From the NCBI GenBank assembly GCA_030447925.1, contig JAUJNX010000008.1, positions 41,299 through 105,298 on the forward strand: DNA of 64,000 bases. The letters are read 5' to 3'. This DNA comes from Egibacteraceae bacterium (GTDB taxonomy: Bacteria; Actinomycetota; Nitriliruptoria; Euzebyales; Egibacteraceae). Positions 61,372 through 64,000 of the stretch are shown one piece after another (positions within the stretch are counted from its first letter, which is position 1; each line of letters starts with the position of its first letter). The position numbers were made by a program, and so were the translations under genes. The notes under the pieces were generated by a model. That model did not search any database and had not been told where the DNA came from. It saw nothing but the letters and a program-made list of their open reading frames with translations.

Positions 61372-62604
61372 ATGGACGACGCGACCGCCCTGCTCGTGAC
61401 CGTGACGGGCCGCGACCGCCCCGGGGTGACCTCGGGGCTGTTCGACGTGCTCGCGCCGCTGGGCGCGCGCGTGCTGGACATGGAGCAGGTCGTCATCCGC
61501 GACCGGCTCGTGCTCGGGCTGCTCGTCTCGCTGGGCGACGACGAGGCCCGGACCCGCACGCTGCTGGCCCAGCGCGCCGCGGAGCTGGGCGTCGGCATCG
61601 AGTTCGCCGCCATGGCCGCCCGGCGCCCGACCCAGCGCGCCGTCCGCCACCACGTGACCGTCCTGGGCCAGCCGCTGCGGGCGGACGCGATCGCGGGGAT
61701 CACCCGGCGCATCGCCCGCTGCGGGGCGAACATCGACCGCATCACCCGCCTGTCGCGCTACCCCATCACCAGCTTCGAGCTGCTGGTGTCCGGCTGCGCG
61801 TCGGACCGGCTGAAGGTCGAGCTGGCGGCGGAGGCGGCGATCCAGCGCGTTGACATCGCCGTCCAGCGCGCGTCGCTGTACCGCCGGGCCAAGCGCCTGG
61901 TGGTCATGGACGTCGACTCCACCCTGATCCAGGGCGAGGTCATCGAGCTGCTCGCCGAGCGCGCGGGCCACGCCGACCAGGTCCGCGCCGTCACCGAGGC
62001 GGCCATGGCCGGGGACCTGGACTTCGAGACCTCGCTGCGACGGCGGGTCGCGCTCCTGCGCGGCCTGCCCGTGGCGGTCCTGGACGAGGTGCGCGCGGAC
62101 CTGCGCCTCACCCCCGGCGCGCGCACCCTGGTGCGCACGCTGAAGCGCCTCGGCTACACCCTGGCCCTGGTGAGCGGGGGCTTCACCCAGGTGATCGACG
62201 GGCTGGTCGCCGACCTCGGCATCGACCACGCCGCCGCCAACACCCTGGAGATCGCCGACGGGCACCTCACCGGGGGGCTGGTGGGGCCGGTCGTGGACCG
62301 GGCCGGCAAGGCGGTGGCCCTGGAGCGCTTCGCCGCCCTGGCCGGGGTGCCCATCAGCCAGACCGTCGCCGTGGGCGACGGCGCGAACGACCTCGACATG
62401 CTCGCGCGCGCCGGCCTCGGCATCGCCTTCAACGCCAAACCCATCGTCCGGCAGGCCGCGGACGCGGCGGTGACCGTCCCCTACCTGGACGCGATCCTGT
62501 TCCTGCTCGGCATCACCAGCGAGGAGATCGAGGATGCAGACGCCGACGACCCCCAGCCCCGCCACCCGGCGGGGTCTGGCCGCGCGGCTCCCGGGACGGC
62601 GTGA
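61372..62604 (+). CDS. serB: Phosphoserine phosphatase with N-terminal ACT domains
   Basis: A 410-residue enzyme, last step of serine synthesis. Two ACT domains occupy about residues 5-170 (ALLVTVTGRDRPGVTSGLFD; RHHVTVLGQPLRADAIAGIT) and likely sense serine. The HAD phosphatase follows: VVMDVDSTLIQGEVIELLA (about 176-194, nucleophile and acid Asp), ALVSGGFTQVIDGLVADLG (motif II Ser), GKAVALERFA (Lys) and TVAVGDGANDLDMLARAG (motif III). The last 70 bp overlap the start of the next gene in another frame. Its promoter is shared with the divergent hypothetical gene. Confidence 0.94.
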   Translation: MDDATALLVTVTGRDRPGVTSGLFDVLAPLGARVLDMEQVVIRDRLVLGLLVSLGDDEARTRTLLAQRAAELGVGIEFAAMAARRPTQRAVRHHVTVLGQPLRADAIAGITRRIARCGANIDRITRLSRYPITSFELLVSGCASDRLKVELAAEAAIQRVDIAVQRASLYRRAKRLVVMDVDSTLIQGEVIELLAERAGHADQVRAVTEAAMAGDLDFETSLRRRVALLRGLPVAVLDEVRADLRLTPGARTLVRTLKRLGYTLALVSGGFTQVIDGLVADLGIDHAAANTLEIADGHLTGGLVGPVVDRAGKAVALERFAALAGVPISQTVAVGDGANDLDMLARAGLGIAFNAKPIVRQAADAAVTVPYLDAILFLLGITSEEIEDADADDPQPRHPAGSGRAAPGTA

Positions 62605-63349
62605 CCGGGGGAACCCGGCCTTCTACGCCGACGAGCTGCGCCTGGCGCTGGCCGGCGAGCCGGAACGGCTGGCCGCCGCGCTGACCGAGCCCGCCAACGT
62701 CGACCTGCTCGCATGGAACATCTTCATGTCCCTGGACACCCACACCGACCGCGACTACCTCGCGTACCGGCTGCAGGCGCTCGGCGGGGCGGCGGTGACC
62801 GCACCGGTGCGCATCGCCCTGTGGGTCGGGCGGACCCGCGAGCCCCTGCTCACCCCCGCGCGCGGCTACGTCGAGGAGATCCGGCGGCGTGCGGCCGCGG
62901 CGGGCGGCACGGCCGCGACCACCAGGGACATGGAGGCGCCCGCCGAGGTCCCCGTGCTGATCGAGACCCCGGGCGTCGTCGTCCTGGTCGACACCGTGCT
63001 CGGTCGCGTCCACACCGGGGCCGGCGGGCGCGACCGGCTGGTCGAGCTGGTCGACGCCGGTCTGGACCTGGCCAACCGGCTGGGCAAGACCCTCGCGGTC
63101 GCCGTCGTCCGCCCCACGGGGTCGCCGGTCGCCGCGCAGCTGTCCGCCGGCATGGACCGGCTGCGCGACCCCGCCGGGCTGGCCGCCGCGCTGCCCCACC
63201 GGCGGGCGCTGCCGCCGGTGGTGCTGCGCGACGTCACGTGGTCCCAGCTCGTGGCGCTGTGGGAGGCCGAGGTGCCGTTCCTGCGCCTCGGCGGCCAGCC
63301 GGTCCGCGCCTTCTCCCGCCAGCTGCGGTCGCTGGGCCTGGCGGGGTGA
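62534..63349 (+). CDS. Hypothetical protein overlapping the serB 3' end
   Basis: A 271-residue soluble protein I do not recognise. It has an Arg/Pro-rich first 30 residues, a helical part (GNPAFYADELRLALAGEPER), a mixed alpha/beta core (TAPVRIALWVGRTREPLLTP; VPVLIETPGVVVLVDTVLG) and a C-terminal RDVTWSQLVALWEAEVPFLR segment. ATG 62534 follows GAGGAG by 8 nt and begins 71 bp before the serB stop, so the genes are translationally coupled and probably functionally related. Converges on dps. Confidence 0.7.
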   Translation: MQTPTTPSPATRRGLAARLPGRRDRGNPAFYADELRLALAGEPERLAAALTEPANVDLLAWNIFMSLDTHTDRDYLAYRLQALGGAAVTAPVRIALWVGRTREPLLTPARGYVEEIRRRAAAAGGTAATTRDMEAPAEVPVLIETPGVVVLVDTVLGRVHTGAGGRDRLVELVDAGLDLANRLGKTLAVAVVRPTGSPVAAQLSAGMDRLRDPAGLAAALPHRRALPPVVLRDVTWSQLVALWEAEVPFLRLGGQPVRAFSRQLRSLGLAG

Positions 63350-63367
63350 CCGCGGCGGGGCCGGCCG

Positions 63368-63919
63368 TCAGCTCTGGCCGGCCGACTGCGCCGCGGCCTG
63401 CTCCTCGTGCTCGGCGCCCGCGGTGGTCAGGCTCCCGCCCTTGTCCTCCAGGTGGGCGCGGATGAACCACTGGAACTGCTCGAGCTGCTCGGTCTGGCCG
63501 ATCAGCAGGTCCTGGGTGACCGGGTCGAGCTCCTCGAACTCCTGGATGGCGGCGCGGTGGTCGCCGATGACGCCGCTGTAGACCAGGTCCAGCGCGCCGA
63601 GGTGCTCGCCGGTCAGCGCCCGGCCGAGGCTGTAGTCGTCCCAGCTGCGGTGCTCGACCACGTAGCCGGGGGTCCCCTGCGGCACGCCGCCGAGGGTGGC
63701 GATGCGCTCTGCGACGTCGTCCATCATCTCGCGGGCGGCGTCGACCTGGGGGTCCAGCATCTCGTGGACGCCGATGAAGTTGGGGCCCACGACGTTCCAG
63801 TGCACGTGCTTCAGGGTCAGCTGCAGGTCGATGAGGGCGTTGAGGCGTTCCTGGAGCCGCTCCGCGACCTGCTGGCCCTGCGCCGGCTCGAGGCCGGGGA
63901 CGGTGTACTTCGACGGCAT
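63368..63919 (-). CDS. dps: Dps family ferritin-like DNA-protection protein
   Basis: A 183-residue Dps. LKHVHWNVVGPNFIGVHEML (about residues 36-55) and QVDAAREMMDDVAERIATLG (about 58-77) carry the His, Asp and Glu residues of the inter-subunit ferroxidase site. The N-terminus SKYTVPGLEPAQGQQVAERL and a Gln/Ala/Glu-rich C-terminal tail extend beyond the core and may contact DNA or the cell interior. It oxidises and stores iron, protecting DNA from peroxide. Confidence 0.94.
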   Translation of the reverse strand: MPSKYTVPGLEPAQGQQVAERLQERLNALIDLQLTLKHVHWNVVGPNFIGVHEMLDPQVDAAREMMDDVAERIATLGGVPQGTPGYVVEHRSWDDYSLGRALTGEHLGALDLVYSGVIGDHRAAIQEFEELDPVTQDLLIGQTEQLEQFQWFIRAHLEDKGGSLTTAGAEHEEQAAAQSAGQS

Positions 63920-63957
63920 CGTTGCGCTTCCCCCTGTTGGTCGATGGACGTTGACGT

Positions 63958-63983
63958 GCGCGCACCGTTCCTCCGGTGTGCGC
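63958..63983. promoter_or_regulatory. Inverted repeat upstream of dps
   Basis: GCGCGCACCG (63958-63967) and CGGTGTGCGC (63974-63983) pair with one mismatch across the loop TTCCTC, 39 bp before the dps start. It could be an operator for dps or the terminator of a gene beyond the window edge. Confidence 0.35.
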
Positions 63984-64000
63984 GGCGAGCCTGCGAGCTA

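Noticed and set aside
1..64000. tRNA, rRNA, CRISPR array, insertion sequence or attachment site
   Set aside because: No cloverleaf-like intergenic segment, regular spaced repeat, transposase or integrase was found. Intergenic gaps are short, the longest being about 307 bp.

Overview
The window is chromosomal DNA of a very GC-rich actinobacterium. Starts are frequently GTG or TTG, codons end in G/C, and the gene content is actinobacterial: GlnE next to GlnA2, an F420-dependent NADP reductase, a MarP-type protease, class II DAHP synthase, PaaX, and a cell-wall-binding-repeat-2 subtilase. The S8/CWB2 protein, the F420 enzyme and a KefB antiporter with a UBP zinc finger would fit a deep-branching class such as Nitriliruptoria, but that placement is inference. 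I see no rRNA, tRNA, CRISPR array, insertion sequence or prophage.

Layout. 1-5.2 kb: an aromatic acyl-CoA catabolic locus (a two-domain anthraniloyl/salicylyl-CoA monooxygenase divergent from acyl-CoA dehydrogenase and enoyl-CoA hydratase, with PaaX and RidA). 5.3-7.5 kb: an unrecognised secreted cysteine-repeat protein. 7.8-9.4 kb: PhoD. 9.5-16.4 kb: lipoate-centred metabolism (gcvT, lpdA, sucB, lipB, lipA) with an RDD membrane protein. 16.4-21.8 kb: MscS channel, glnA behind a GlnR-like box, a triple-PAS histidine kinase and a stand-alone receiver. 22-31 kb: vanadium haloperoxidase, FAD oxidoreductase, a broken ring-hydroxylase remnant, alpha/beta hydrolase, KefB-like antiporter fused to a UBP zinc finger, S8/CWB2 protease. 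30.9-37 kb: glnE-glnA2 divergent from NAD synthase. 37-41.4 kb: a NarL-type two-component system and two unknown proteins. 41.4-45.8 kb: a tight minus-strand run, ftsH-npdG-pduO-btuF-like-dtd. 45.9-49.3 kb: nadB, DUF427, and a degenerate sigma/anti-sigma-like membrane protein. 49.4-64 kb: clpP, NHLRC2-like protein, mutM, pruA, diacylglycerol kinase, SDR, aroF, marP, threonine dehydratase, serB, dps and several small unknowns.

How the genes work together. The lipoyl block pairs lipoate synthesis and transfer (LipB, LipA) with users (SucB, Lpd, and GcvT of the glycine cleavage system). Nitrogen control is represented by glnA, its modifier GlnE and GlnA2. NadB and NadE serve NAD synthesis.

Sequence quality matters here. 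At least 20 apparent frameshifts, nearly all explained by one missing base in a G or C run, break otherwise conserved genes and cluster at 0.5-1.9, 5.8-6.4, 13-14.6 and 48.1-49.0 kb. I treat these genes as probably intact in the organism and damaged by sequencing error, and I give reconstructed spans.
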